The position numbers and the translations under genes were made by a program. Below, piece after piece: positions 1-12,237 of a stretch of 64,000 nucleotides of DNA (position 1 is its first letter; the number at the start of each line of letters is the position of its first letter). The notes under the pieces were generated by a model, which had not been told where the DNA came from, did not search any database, and saw only the letters and a program-made list of their open reading frames with translations. Source of the DNA: Liquidambar formosana (taxonomy: Eukaryota; Streptophyta; Magnoliopsida; Saxifragales; Altingiaceae); assembly GCA_039720395.1 (NCBI GenBank), contig CM077831.1, positions 5,250,003 to 5,314,002 on the forward strand, given 5' to 3'.

Positions 1-1177
1 TTATAGTTTCACCATATTTCTGTAGGTAACACTTATATATCCAAGGTATGGTTCATAGTCCGCAAAAGACACCACTACCTATGCATTGCATTCTCATGTT
101 CTTTATATTTTGTTATATAATTGAATTATATGGGAGATTATTGTATTTTTTTATAAATAAAATAAAAAATGTGTGATTTAAATTATTATTCATTATATGT
201 GATTTTATTACTATCATATCATTTATTTATTTGGTCCATTATTATGAGTTAGTATGTATATTATTGTTAGGGGGTTAAACATCCTTTTGGAGAAAAAATG
301 GTTTTTCCTCTATCATTTTTTTATGGTTTTTGAGTAGTCTTCTTCCTCTTCATTAGAATGATAAAATTACAAAAGTTTTTGGATAAATTTTCCCAATCCT
401 TTATATCTCTCTACATATAAATTTCTTTTGTATAAAACTTCATCTATCATTCTTGAATATTTTAATGGAACGATCAAGAGCTCTTTAGTTCCTTGTACTT
501 GGGAGTGCACGTGTACGAAGACCACGATTGTTGTATCCTCGAGGGTTGGGGTGCTAAAAGACCTAGATGCACTGAGTGATTCACTTTGAGCGGTGCAAAT
601 CAACTTTTAAGGACAGTGTTCGCACACGCCTCAATCAATAAGTCTATTTCTTTTATTATAAATTATATTATTGTATATTTTGATTTTTGACATCCATGTT
701 TTTACTCCTATATTTCCACTAGAACCCCTTCATCTGTTCGACTTATCTTTTCCCATTTGCAACCTGTTGATATATATATATATTTCTACTTGCAATTGTG
801 TTTCCACCCAACAATAATTCATATACAATTTGAATAATTTATGATCTTCAATATACATTTGGATACATAGAAGAAAAAAAAAACACCAAATTGCAATTTC
901 ATAAATACAATTTGGCAATTTGGCATCTACTGATCTAAAATATATATTGAGGGAAAGAAAGAAAGAATGACACGATGAAAGAGGAGAGAAAGCTAAGAGA
1001 CAATGCAAGTGAGGGAGGTGGCGAACTACGATGGTGGTGGTGGAAAAAATAAATCTGTTATAGATCCAATGTATGCATAACTGTAGACGAGTGTAAATCA
1101 TGTACTATTAATAGAAGAGAACCCCTCCTCCTCATAGTGGTTTGAGTAGATCTGACTTTGTTGAAGGCTGAAAGATC

Positions 1178-1350
1178 GATTCCACCTGATCTGGTTGGTG
1201 AAGATGTTCCCGATAGTGCCTCAAAGGTAGAGAGAATAAGAGGTTGAGAATGAAGGAGGCAGAGAGATTCCACTTAATCTAGCCGGCGAAGATGTTCTTG
1301 ACAATGACTTGAGAGTGAAAGAGGTGGAAGAGAGATTGAGAGAATGACGT
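1178..1350. repeat. Two-copy tandem duplication, period about 88 bp
   Basis: Blocks starting at 1178 and 1266 share the order GATTCCAC, then (T/C)(C/T)GGCGAAGATGTTC-like sequence, then a purine-rich end. The copies differ at many positions, so the duplication is old. No coding role is apparent. Confidence 0.5.
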
Positions 1351-1449
1351 TGAGAAAGAGACTAGGGAGACTGAGCGTTGAGATAAAGAGAGGGAGGCAA
1401 AGAGAGAAAATAAGGGTTATATACTTATATCTAATTAGGGTTTTCTTAG

Positions 1450-1482
1450 TATATATATATATATCTATATATATATATATAT
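1450..1482. repeat. (TA)n microsatellite
   Basis: About 33 bases of alternating T and A with one C interruption. Confidence 0.9.
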
Positions 1483-2648
1483 TAATCTCGAACCCGACTT
1501 CAAAAATCAAAATTAACCTTGACTTGACCCAAAACCCAAAAAAAATTACAAAAACCCACCCCTATAGGGCGAGGCAAGTGAAATTTGCAATCTCTATTTT
1601 AGATACTTGGTGTTGCTACCCCAAAAAAGGATGCAGGATATTTCCTCCTTTCCTAAGATGGGATGACCCCCAGGTCATCCGTTCTAGTAGGTGGTGTTTG
1701 CGAAAATGGATTGAATTCATTTCAAGGGCGCCTTGATCGTCCTAGGCATGCGAGCATATCTAGGATTGTCAAGGCTATGGAGTCGCCACCAATTAGGGGT
1801 TTGAGGATGTGATTGGGCATCCTTTGCTTAATTAAAAGGTGGGGTCATCTGAGATCACAAGATAAGTCCATCTGAGATCTCATCGACAAATAGGTCCATT
1901 TGAGGTCCATTTGAAAGTTGATTGACTCCTAGTGGTTTGTGAGACTAAAGATTGAGGGTAAGGGGGTTTGGTTATGAGTGGGGAAGGTGTGAGGCACCCC
2001 ACACCTCCCGTTGGAATCCAACGGTTCCCGATTTTAATGATGTTTTTGTTTAAATCCCTATCTGGTATTATTAATTTCCTATACAAGCAATTTGACATAA
2101 AATACCCTCTTTGAAAGGTGACGAAGTTTGCCATTTTTGAAAAGAGATTCTTGAAGGCATTTGAACAAGATTTTGAAAGTATTGGTGTTTGAAAATGTGC
2201 CTTAGGGTTTTTATAAATGAGAACCTTTTAAAGAGATCACAAATTCACCTTCTTTCTCAAGGGTATCTTAAGTCAAATTGATTGACTCCTAACAGAAGTA
2301 TCTCTATCTTGCAATGGTAAAAATTAATCCTTTTATGAAAGGATGGAAATGGAAATGATTTGATTCCATTTTTAAAGAATTAATACCAAGTGCGAATCTA
2401 TTTTTGGATCTTTAGAGAACTCGAGACTTTTGAAGTCAATGGGATGGATGGAGAAAAAGATGCCTTTTGAAAGCATTTGAAAGTGAGAAGATGTTCTATT
2501 TTGAAGAGACAAATAGTCTTTTGAAGATAAGGTTTCCTTTCGAACGAAGAGAAATGTATATAAGTTAAAAGGAGCACTTTTGAAGTGTAAAGAATCTCAC
2601 TTAGAAATGAAAGTGAAATTTTATAATTCTTAATCCCAACTAAAAAGG

Positions 2649-3585
2649 GGATTTGGATTTGGTGCAGTTTATGTTTTCAACTGCATGGTGCAGTAGCCAC
2701 GCGATGAGTGACACGTGGTAGGGGAAGCATCAACGGCTGAGTTAGAAGACCACAGGATTGCAATGACTACACCAAATCCCAACTCTTTCGGTCTCTCTCA
2801 TCTCCTCCCGTCCCTCCTCCCGTCCCTGGCCAGATCTGGTTTTCTCTCCTCTCTCCCCTCCCAAACAGTTGGCCGGAAAAAATGGAGTTGCCCAGCGGCA
2901 CCTCCCCTCCCCTCCCCTCCCCTCCCAGATCTGCTTTTCTCTCCCCTCTCTCCTCTCTCCCCTCTTCCACTCTCTCTCCTCTCTTCCCGTTGGCTTACGA
3001 TTTTTGATTAAAGTAAAAAAAAGAAAAGAACAGTTGGCCGGGAAAAATGGAGTTGCCCAACGGCACCTCCCTTCCCAGACCAGATCTGCTTTTCTCTTCT
3101 TTCTCCCCTCTTCCACTCTCTCTCCTCTCCTCCCGTTGGCTTACAGTGTTTGATTAAAATAAAAAAAATAAAAAATAAAAAAGAAAGAAAAAAGCAGGTT
3201 ACCGGAAAAAATGGAGTTGCCCGGCGAAAAAAGGCATAAGCTTCCTGCCCTTCCTCCTTCCCATCACGTGCTCAGCCTAGCTTTGCCCTTCCCCTTTTCT
3301 TTACGTACTCCCCTGCCCAACTGCTCTTCGCCGAACTGGTAAGGGCCTTTCGGAGATGCCAGACTTGGGTTTTGTGGCCGGCAAAGTTCGCCGGAGAAAG
3401 TGGTGGTGATGGTCTGTAAATTTTTTGGGTTGATGCCGGACAAATCATCTCCTGCTATGCTTTCTATCATTACAATCCTGTGGTCATCTAGCTCAGCCGT
3501 TGATGCTCTCCCCTGCCACGTGTCACTCATCGCGTGGCTACTGCACCATGCAGTTGAAAACATAAACTGCACCAAATCCAAATCC
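2649..3585. mobile_element. Non-autonomous DNA transposon with ~112 bp terminal inverted repeats (MULE-like)
   Basis: The left end (2649-2760) and right end (3473-3585) are near-perfect inverted repeats of about 112 bp starting GGATTTGGATTTGGTGCAG. Flanks 2640-2648 (CTAAAAAGG) and 3586-3594 (CTAAAAGGA) look like a 9-bp target duplication with a one-base slip; an 8-bp duplication is also possible. Long TIRs and an approximately 9-bp duplication fit non-autonomous Mutator-like elements; hAT is the alternative. There is no transposase. The interior is pyrimidine-rich and carries an internal tandem repeat. It sits inside the Tat-1 LTR, so it is younger than that LTR. Confidence 0.75.
2866..3230. 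repeat. Internal 165-bp tandem repeat of the long-TIR element
   Basis: Units start at 2866, 3031 and 3195 (periods 165 and 164). Each opens with a GGCCGGAAAAAATGGAGTTG-like block. The first two continue through a CT-rich tract, CCCGTTGGCTTAC and an A-rich tail; the third is partial. Open frames that cross it are repeat-derived and not credible genes. Confidence 0.8.
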
Positions 3586-5221
3586 CTAAAAGGAGGCTTT
3601 TTGCATGGAATGATGGCTTTGGAAAATTGATTTCATATGATGGAAAGATGCATTTTTGAAAAGGGAGCATGCGCCCTTTTAATGAAAAGATTTATTTGAG
3701 TCATTCTTGGAATGAACTCGTCAATTAAAACCTTTGTGCACTTATCGAGGATTTTGAAAGTGTTGCTTTGTAAATGATTCGTGCATTAATAACTCGCTTG
3801 GTGATGAAATTCATTTTGAATCATGAAGTCAAATCTTTATCTGATAAAGATGGTAATGTTGTCTAAAATGATTAGTGGGAAAATGGCCTCACACAAGCAT
3901 GAATAAAACCCTTTTTGAAAGCTAAACCCTTTTGGTGGAGATTTGAGATGTAAAGAATCACTTTTAATTCTAAGAAGCTTCTTTGGAAAAAAGTATTGGG
4001 GGCTTTTGAAGCATGAAAATGGTTAGGAGGAGTTTTATACAAACTTGAAACGCACTTGGATTAATTGAATAAAAATGTAATCAACTAAATCTCCTAAGGA
4101 TTGGTATTTTACCATGTGACATAGGGACACACGGGAGTTCCTGGATTCCAGGTAAGATTATTCATTGGAATTTGGTGGGTCAATTGATTAAATCCATTTG
4201 ATGGTGATAAGCTATTATGCTAGGGATGAGTTTTTAAGCATTTGATGCTATAAACTTTTATCCGTAGCATGATAGTTACCTCAAGGCCTCAATTAAACTT
4301 TATTCACATGGGAATAGAATTAAAAAATCACATAGCATGAAATTTCGAGATAAACATATCGAAAATGTCAAAAGATACATAAACATAATCAACCTTGGCA
4401 AGGTTTGGAATTCATGAATGCGATGTTTATTGCTTTGATAAGCATAAGTATATGTACATAAAGTAAAAGGATCAAGTGACCGCAAAATGAAAAGTGCTCA
4501 AACAATAGGGCAAAAGAGTCACAACGACCACAACTCTAAAGATAGCTAAAGTCATAGCCTCTAAATAAAGCGGTAAATAAATAAAAGCTTAAAATGTACA
4601 AGCAATGGGGCAGAGGGTCGCAGGGACCACAACCTAGAGGGTAGTTAAAGCCATAACCTCTAAAGTAAATAAAAAAAAAATGAGAACAATAATTTTGAAT
4701 GAATTTGTTCATGTCCTTGCATTTGTCCATTTATCCAAGCATGGGGATATTCAATTAAGTCCGATAAAACTCTGCAGGAAAGGGGATTATTTTTACGTCC
4801 AAGTTGGTTATGATTACCAACAAGAAAACAAGAAGAGGTTAGTGTAAACAATATGCATGCATGCATGAACCTAACCTTACCAATTTTGATTTTGCTCAAA
4901 TATCACTTTTACCTTTTGATATGCCTAAATTTCCATTTCACACGTCACAAATACAAGCTCACATGCAATAAAAGAGAATTAAAATGGGTGCTAGCAACCT
5001 ATTGAAGTAGTTTGCCTGCAAAGGGTGGTTTAGGGTCTCCTCGCCTTTAACCCACCATATAAGACTTTAATCCCTTGACGACATGTGTTAGGAAGTCTAT
5101 GTGCGTACTCAGGCAAAGTTGGGGAGGATGACAATCACATATTGAGGCTGCAATGAACAATGATATCAATAGAAATTTAAGAAAGTTTAAGAATGAATTT
5201 TAAAAGGGAAGCTTACCTAGT

Positions 5222-5563
5222 TTAGGTGGTTTTCATCTTAGCTTTAACCAATGTAGACTTGAGTGCTCCTTCACTAGGCTTGAAAGTCCTTCCTTGAGAT
5301 GCTCCCTTGATGTTCCAAGTATGCTTAGGTGGTAGTTGAACTTGAGGCTTTGATAACTTAAAGAAGTTTAATGCATGGATGCATGCATTGAGGTGAATTT
5401 TTGGGAGGAATTTAGTGGAGTTGTGAGGAGTGTATGTGTGAGGATTTTTGTAGTGGATGGAGTGAGGATTGGAGAGAGGTTTGATATAGTTTGTGTAGGA
5501 TGGAGAGAATTGGATTAGGGTAGAAAAAGATTGGATCTTAGAGTAGAAAGAGTTGGTCTCCAA
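5222..5563 (-). CDS. Open frame of 113 codons in the R/U5 part of the Tat-1 LTR (unknown, probably not a gene)
   Basis: Starts about 16 nt downstream of the LTR TATA box, so it would be the first long frame on an LTR transcript. The product is rich in Ser, Thr, Asn, His and Lys, with no domain, signal peptide or membrane segment I recognise. It may simply be open by chance in an AT-rich LTR. Conservation in other copies of the family would be needed to take it seriously. Confidence 0.2.
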   Translation of the reverse strand: METNSFYSKIQSFSTLIQFSPSYTNYIKPLSNPHSIHYKNPHTYTPHNSTKFLPKIHLNACIHALNFFKLSKPQVQLPPKHTWNIKGASQGRTFKPSEGALKSTLVKAKMKTT

Positions 5564-5578
5564 TGAATAAAATGTGGA

Positions 5579-5588
5579 CTATTTATAG
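5579..5588 (-). promoter_or_regulatory. TATA box of the Tat-1 LTR
   Basis: CTATAAATAG on the minus strand, about 6.6 kb into the LTR when read from 12237. Transcription would start near 5555 and run toward 1700, which places the tandem array in U3. Position and orientation agree with the LTR polarity inferred from the ends. Confidence 0.55.
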
Positions 5589-6239
5589 GAAAACTAGGAC
5601 TTTTAGGGGTAAAATGGTCATTTGGAAGGGCATTATGGTCACATAGGACATAGAGGGCATTTGAGAATTGTTTGGTGAAGGAAATACCTCATTTGATGAG
5701 GGAAAAATGGTCTAATTATGGTAAAAGGGCAATCTGCCAAGGCAGATTATCCACACTGGCATGGCAGGCATGGGCTGCACTGGCCTGGCAGGTGTGGGCC
5801 CAATCCCATACATGGAGCTGGATTATGGCTGCGGGGTGGTTTAGAGCCGAAAGCAGATTTACCCACACTGGAAGTGACAGCGTGGGCACAGTTTTTCCAC
5901 ATTTGTGATAATTTATAATCATTAACCATGGGAACTTGTGATCCTTGGTTTGTGTGCCTCACCTGATGAGGTAGGGCCACTGTGGTGGGTCAGAGATGGT
6001 GGTTCGCACTGTTACGAGGCCGTACGATCGTGCAATCGCATTTGATCGACGATTGGATAGATTCCGACCGTTGATCTTGAATGTGGTTTGAAACCCTAGG
6101 TCCCTAAACTTGGTTTGGGACCAAAAGGTAGAGTGTGCACCCTCTAGGATGAGATCGAATGGCCCAGACGTGAGCATGATGCTCGTAGGACTTTATGATT
6201 AGAGTTTTGATGATCGTGAGCCAAATGAGGCCCAATCTC

Positions 6240-9200
6240 CAATCAAATAGCCTTGTATTGATCTTGAGGGATTGAATTGAAGATCCAACGATCGAATTAA
6301 CCATTGGATAAGAGATTGTAAAGAATCGAACCACCCAATGCTGTGTTAGGGGCTCGACAAGGGGGTTTTTGGGGATTGGAGGGTTTATGCCCTCTGATTC
6401 CAAATCAAATGGTTCTAGACCGCTCTAGGAACATTGAATTGAAAATCCAATGGTCGGATTGACCATTTGATAAGAGATTGTGGAAAATCGAACCAACCAT
6501 GGTGGTATTAGGGGTTCGATTTGGGCGTTTTTGGGGATCAGAGGGTTTGTGCCCTCTCATTCCCAATCAAATGGTCCTAGACTGCTTTAAGAACATTGAA
6601 TTGAAGATCCAATGATCATATTAACTATTAGATCAAGGATTGTGAGAAATCAAACCACCCAATATTGTATTAGGGGTTCGATTTGGGCATTTTCGAGGTC
6701 GGAGGGTTTATGCCCTCTAATTCTTAATCAAACGGTCCTAGACCGCTCTAAGATCATTGAATTGGAGATCCAACGGTCAGATTAACCATTAGATCAAAGA
6801 TTATGAAGAATCGAACCACTTAATGCTGTGTCAGGGGTTCGATTTAGGGGTTTTTGGGGATCAGAGGGTTTGTGCCCTCTAATTCCCAACAAAATGGTCC
6901 TAGTCCGCTCTGGGAATATTAAATTGAAGATCCAACAGTCCAATTAACCATTGGATCAAAGATTGTGAGGAATCGAACCACCCAATGATGTATTCGGGGT
7001 TCGATTTGGGCGTTTTGGGGATCAAAGGGTTTATACCGTCTGATTCCCAATTAAATGGTCCTAGACTACTCTAGGAACATTGAATTAAAGATCCAATTGT
7101 CGGATTAAACATTGGATCAAAGATTATGAGGAATCGAACCACCCAATGCTGTGTTAGGGCTTCGATTTATACCTTCTGATTCCTAATAAAATGGTCCTAG
7201 ATCGCTTTAGGAATATTGAATTGAAGATCCAACAGTCGGATTAGCCATTAGATTATGAATTGTAGGAAATCGAACCACCTTATGCCGTATTAGGGGTTTA
7301 ATTTGGGCATTTTAGGGATCAGAGGGTTTATGCCTTCTGATTCCCAATCAAATGGTCTTAAACCGCTCTGGGAACATTGAATTAAAGATCCAACGGTTGG
7401 ATTAACCATTGGATCAAAGATTGTGAGGAATCAAACCACCTAATGCTGGTTTAGCGGTTCGATTTGGGGGTTTTTGGGGATCGGAGGGTCTATGCCCTCT
7501 GATTCCCAATTAAATAGTCTTTGACTAATCTTGGAACATTGAATTGAAGATCCAACGATTGGATTAACCATTGGATCATGGACTGTGGGAAATCGAATCG
7601 CCTAACGCCGTGTTAAAGGTTTGATTTGGGCATTTTTGGGATCGGAGGGTTTGTGCCTTCTGATTCCCAATCAAATGGTCCTAGACCGCTCTAAGAACAT
7701 TGAATTGAAGATCCAACAGTCGGATTAACTATTGGATCATGGATTGTGGGAAATCGAACTACCTAATGCCGTGTTAGGGGTTTGATTTGGGCATTTTGGG
7801 GATTAGAGGGTTTACGCCTTCTGATTCCCAGTCAAATGGTCCTAGACCGCTCTAGGAACATTGAATTGAAGGTACAACGATCGAACTAACCATTGGATCA
7901 AAGATAATGAGGAATCAAACCACCTAATACTGTGTTAGCTGTTCGATTTGGGGGTTTTTGGGGATCAAAGCATTTGTGCCCTCTAATTCCCAGTTAAATG
8001 GTCCTAGACTGCTCTAGGAACATTGAATTAATGATCCAACAGTTGGATTAACCATTGGATCAAAGATTGTGAGGAATCAAACCACCCAATTCTGTGCAAG
8101 GGGTTTAATTTGGGCGTTTTAGGGATCAGAGGGTTTGTGTCCCTTTGATTCCCAATCAAATGGTTCTAGACCGCTCTAGGATCATTGAGTTGAAGATCTA
8201 ACAGTCGAATTAACCATTGGATCAAAGATTGTGAGGAATCGAACCACCCAAGGTTGTATTAGGGGTTCTATTTGGGCATTTTGGGGATTAGAAGGTTTGT
8301 GCCCTCTGATTCCCAATTAAATGGTCCTAGACTGCTCTACGAACATTGAATTGGAGATCCAACCATCAGATTAACCATTGGATCAAGGATGGTGAGAAAT
8401 CAAACCACCCAATGTTATATTAGCTATTCAATTTCGGCATTTTGGGATCGAAGGGTTTGTGCTCTCTAATTTCCAATCAAGTAGTCCTAGACTATTCTAG
8501 GAACATTGAATTGAAGATCCAACGGTCAGATTAGCCATTGGATCAAAGATTGTATGGAATCGAACCACCTAATGTTGTGTTAGGGGTTCGATTTAGGCGT
8601 TTTGGGGATCAAAGGGTTTGTGCCTTCTAATTCCCAATCATATAGTCCTAGACCGCTTTAGGAACATAAATTGATGATCCAACGGTCGGATTAACCATTG
8701 GATCATGGATTGTGGGAAATCGAACCACCTAATGCCATGTTAGGGGTTTAATTTGGGCATTTTGGGGATCAGAAGGTTTGTGCCTTCTGATTCCCAATCA
8801 AATGGTCCTAGACTGCACTGGGAACATTGAATTGGAGATCCAACGGTTGGATTAACCATTGGATCAGAGATTGTAAGGAATCGAACCACCTAATGCTATA
8901 TTAGAGGTTCGTTTTTGGGGTTTTTGGGGATCGGAGGGTTTGTGCCCTCTGATTCCCAATTAAATAGTCCTAGACTACTCTTAGAACATTGAATTGAAGA
9001 TCCAATGGTTGAATTAATCATTGGATCATGGAAATTGGGAAATCGAACCACCTAATGCCATATTAGGGGTTTGATTTGGGCATTTTATGGATCAGAGGGT
9101 TTGTATCTTCTAATTCCTAATCAAATGGTCCTAGACCGCTCTGGGAACATTGAATTGAAGATCTAATGGTCGGATTAACCATTGGATCAAAGATTGTGAG

Positions 9201-10198
9201 GAATCGAACCACCTAATGCTATGTTAGGGATTCGAATCGGGGTTTTTCCCTCCGATTCCCAATTAAATGGTCTTAGACTGCTCTAGGAACATTGAATTGA
9301 AGATCTAGCGGTCGGATTAACTATTGGATCAAAGATTGTGAGGAATCGAACCACCCAATGTTGTGTTAGGGGTAAGATTTGGGCGTTTTGGGGATTAGAG
9401 GGTTTGTGCCCTCTGATTCTCAATCAAATGGTCCTAGACTGCTCTAAGAACATTGAATTGAAGGTCCAACAATCGGATTAACCATCGGATTATGGATTAT
9501 GGAAAATCAAACCACCTAATGCCGTATTAGGGGTTTGATTTGGGAATTTTGGGAATCAAAGGGTTTGTGCCTTTTGACTCCTAATCAAATGGTCCTAGAC
9601 CGCTCTAGGAACATTGAATTGAAGGTCCAACGGTCAAATTAACCATTATATCAAAGATTTGAGGAATCGAACCACCCAATGCTGTGTTAGGGGTTTAATT
9701 TAGGGGTTTTTGGGGATCAGAGCATTTGTGCCCTCTAATTGCCAATTAAATGGTCCTAGATTGCTCTAGGAACATTGAATTGAAGATCCTATGGTTGGAT
9801 TACCATTGGATCAAAGATTGTGTGGAATCAAACCACCTAATGCTGTGCAAAGGGTTCGATTTGGGCGTTTTGGGGATTAGAGGGTTTGTGCCCTCTGATT
9901 CCCAATTAAATGGTCCTAGACCACTCTAGGAATATTGAATTGAAGATCCAACAGTTGGATTAACCATTGGATCAGAGATTGTGAGGAATTGAACCACCTA
10001 AGGTTGTATTAGGGGTTCGATTTGGGCATTTTGGGGATTATAAGGTTTGTGCCTTCTGAATCCCAATTAAATGGTCCTAGACTGCTCTACGAACATTGAA
10101 TTGGAGATCCAACGGTCGGATTAACCATTGGATCAAGGATGGTGAGAAATCAAACCACCCAATGTTATATTAGGGGTTCGATTTGGACATTTTGGGAT
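6240..10198. repeat. Satellite-like tandem array, unit about 160 bp, about 25 units
   Basis: The block GAACATTGAATTGAAGATCC recurs every 137-166 bp (for example near 6436, 6594, 6752, 6918, 7076 and 7213, on to 10091). Each unit also carries ATTAACCATTGGATC, GAATCGAACCACC, TTAGGGGTTCGATTTGGG and a CCCTCTGATTCCCAATCAAATGGTCCTAG-like segment. Units differ by scattered substitutions and small deletions (a short unit near 7170). Degenerate sequence with GATCCAACGG-like words starts near 6040, so the array seems to have expanded from a stretch native to the Tat-1 U3. It has no coding capacity and continues after solo LTR S1. Confidence 0.9.
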
Positions 10199-11906
10199 CA
10201 GAATGTTAGGATTATGCCCTAGAGCCAATCATAGAGATGATTGTTTAGGTATTAGGAACAATCAATTGATTTCATTTATGCATGTCACATTTATTATTTA
10301 TTTAATAAAAGGGCTTATTCTATTATGTTTATATGCATTATTTATATTTACATAATATGTCTATGGAGTTAGAGTTGAGAATATGAAATTACAAACGGTT
10401 GTAATTTTGAGACTGTAAATATATCTCTGTACTAAACTCCTAAATCATTCCTAGTTGAAGGTTCACTATGATGGATAGTAATGAACTATAGGACTAGCAC
10501 TTGTTAGGTTGACTCTATAGGAGGATAGCTAGTCTCAAGCTATTTCTGTGCAGACACTACAACCAACAAGTGGGTGCCTATTATAGAATTGGTACACTGA
10601 ATGTGACCAAATATATGAGATAAACTGAATGGAGTTTTAACCTGCCTGTCAATCAGCTTCTCATTGTTATAGTGGTACAAGTAATCCTTAAACTTGAGAC
10701 ACCATGGTTGCCTTATACATGTAGCCTTAGAAGTTTGATAACACTAAGTGCAGATCCTTATAGGGGTCTGTAAGGGTGTTCATTGGCCCTATTGCTATGT
10801 GTGTGAAGGCATGTGAGTGATCAACAAGGAATCCATCACTCTCAGGAAAAAGAGAGTGAAATGTCTCATATAGCATTCATTGAATATAACTCATTAAATC
10901 TATGGGCCCATGGTAGAATGAATATGGAAAGAAGTTTCCATAAGTTCATCATTGAGTTGATATTATTAAATGAGTATAAAGTAATTGAATTAGGGACTTG
11001 ACAGACTTCCATGTCCTATTAGTTCAATTGGAGACATTGTGTTGATAAAATGATGTAATTGTAACCGATAAACTATAACAGAAGGGTTCTGTGTAAATTA
11101 CTATTTACCTCATTAAGGACTACACCATGAGCCATATGCTAGGTGTTACTTATGGTTAGTAGAAGCCCTAATTGATATAAATGAGTTATAATCAATTAGG
11201 AAATTGGAAGGAGTTCCAATTATACCCTAAATGGAAGGAGTTCCATTGTGCACACCTCGTGCTATCCCTACTACTTGATGATGTGAACCCAATGGGTCAC
11301 ACACTGATCATGCTAAGAGAGCTTGAAAGTTTATGAGAGAAAGAGCATAAGTGAATAAAAGAATTGTTCTTAAGGGGCAAATTTATATGGGATATAAATT
11401 AAAGGGGTTAAGTTGCAATTATGTATAATTACAACTTAACTCATATGAGGAATAGGATTCCTCACTAGGGTCGGCCCTATTAGTGGGATATATAAAGCCT
11501 CATATGTGATGTGATGACATCACTTGAATAAAAAATCATTCTCCCCAAGGGCTGGCCGAATTTCACAAGGAGGCTCTCTCTCTCTCTCTCTTCTCCACCT
11601 CTAGCAACAACAAGGAAGAAGAAGGAAAGGACTTCAAGTTCAAGCTAGGTGTGGATACTGTTGGAGGCAGTACACTTGGACTGCTCATTCATTGCTGCCC
11701 GGAGTTCAAGCTTGGAGCAAAAATGAGAAGACAAAGCTTGGAGCCCAAATGAGAAGACTTTAATCAACTGTAAGTATCCTAACTCTCTATGTAGTTTGGG
11801 TTTTGTTTTGTATTATGCATAATTGGATTCATGGGATTGGGAATCGTAGGAAAATTTTAATTCCGCCTCTGTAGTTTTCCTCTCTAGTTCGATTCCCAAC
11901 ACAGAA
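10199..11906. other. Target-site duplication CAGAA flanking S1
   Basis: CAGAA at 10199-10203 and again at 11902-11906, exact, on the two sides of S1. This defines both ends of the LTR and shows it landed inside the tandem array. Confidence 0.9.
10204..11901 (+). mobile_element. S1: solo Copia LTR in the tandem array
   Basis: 1698 bp, TGTTAGGATTATGCC... to ...ATTCCCAACA, flanked by an exact 5-bp duplication. It contains TATATAAA at 11489-11496, a (CT)n tract near 11575, and the U5 splice-donor-like GTAAGT at 11770-11775. There is no internal region or partner LTR nearby, so it formed by LTR-LTR recombination of a full element of the same family as CopA, CopB and CopD. Confidence 0.92.
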
Positions 11907-12050
11907 GGTTTGTGCTCTCTAATTCCCAATCAAATAGTCCTAGACTATTTTAGGAAAATTGAATTGAAGATCCAACGGTCGAATTAACCGTTGGATCAAA
12001 GATTGTGTGGAATCAAACCACCCAATGCTGTGTTAAGGGTTTGATTTGGG
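11907..12050. repeat. Last, partial unit of the ~160 bp array, right of S1
   Basis: Resumes with AAGGTTTGTGCTCTCTAATT, the phase at which the array breaks at 10198, and contains one more GAAGATCCAACGGTCG block before changing into unique LTR sequence near 12050. Confidence 0.85.
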
Positions 12051-12237
12051 GGTTTCGAGCATTGTACCCATTCTTTGCTCTAAGGCCTCGAATATTGAAA
12101 TCGGGAGATGCCTTACCCTTGTGGTGGGTAGGATAAGGTGAACAAAATTGGGTACTGAGTGTGTTTAACCTGATTATACTACTGACGGGTTGATCTATTT
12201 TGTCTAGAGGTAGCCTGACAAAATTTGGGTGTCTACA

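Larger units (their letters stand above)
1..1700. other. Unassigned AT-rich sequence left of Tat-1
   Basis: No credible gene is visible. The open frames here are short, run through AT-rich or purine-rich tracts and match nothing I recognise. The stretch may be internal or U5-proximal sequence of the Tat element to its right, because 1560-1790 looks like the leader side of such an element, but the boundary cannot be fixed from this copy alone. Confidence 0.5.
1700..12237 (-). mobile_element. Tat-1: long 3' LTR of a minus-strand Ty3/Gypsy Tat-type element, with nested insertions
   Basis: Read on the minus strand, this LTR starts TGTAGACACCCAAATTTTG at 12237, directly after a purine-rich tract (GACAAAGAAAGGCAGC, 12253-12238), which is the usual polypurine-tract/LTR junction of Tat elements. 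A TATA box lies at 5588-5579. The U5 end is near 1700-1790, where GGTGGCGACTCC (minus strand, 1779-1788) and the GTGAGGCACC-type block at 1980-2010 resemble the LTR/leader side of the second Tat element at 45727-46000. The exact left edge is uncertain. Without S1 and the long-TIR element the LTR is near 8 kb, about half of it the tandem array. The U5 end does not align with the 45727 LTR beyond short motifs, so I treat them as different elements. Confidence 0.6.

Noticed and set aside
1344..1736. 130-codon plus-strand frame
   Set aside because: Runs through a (TA)n tract and purine-rich sequence, gives an Ile/Tyr-rich stretch, and has no recognisable domain.
2742..3153. Several frames of 67-124 codons on both strands
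   Set aside because: All are read from the CT-rich 165-bp repeat of the long-TIR element.
5660..5960. GC-richer stretch with TGGCATGGCAGG-type words as a captured gene
   Set aside because: Similar words are common in Tat LTRs and recur near 12430; no coding frame of note.
6240..10198. CRISPR array
   Set aside because: Units are ~160 bp, diverged, without short constant repeats and unique spacers, and the context is a plant LTR.
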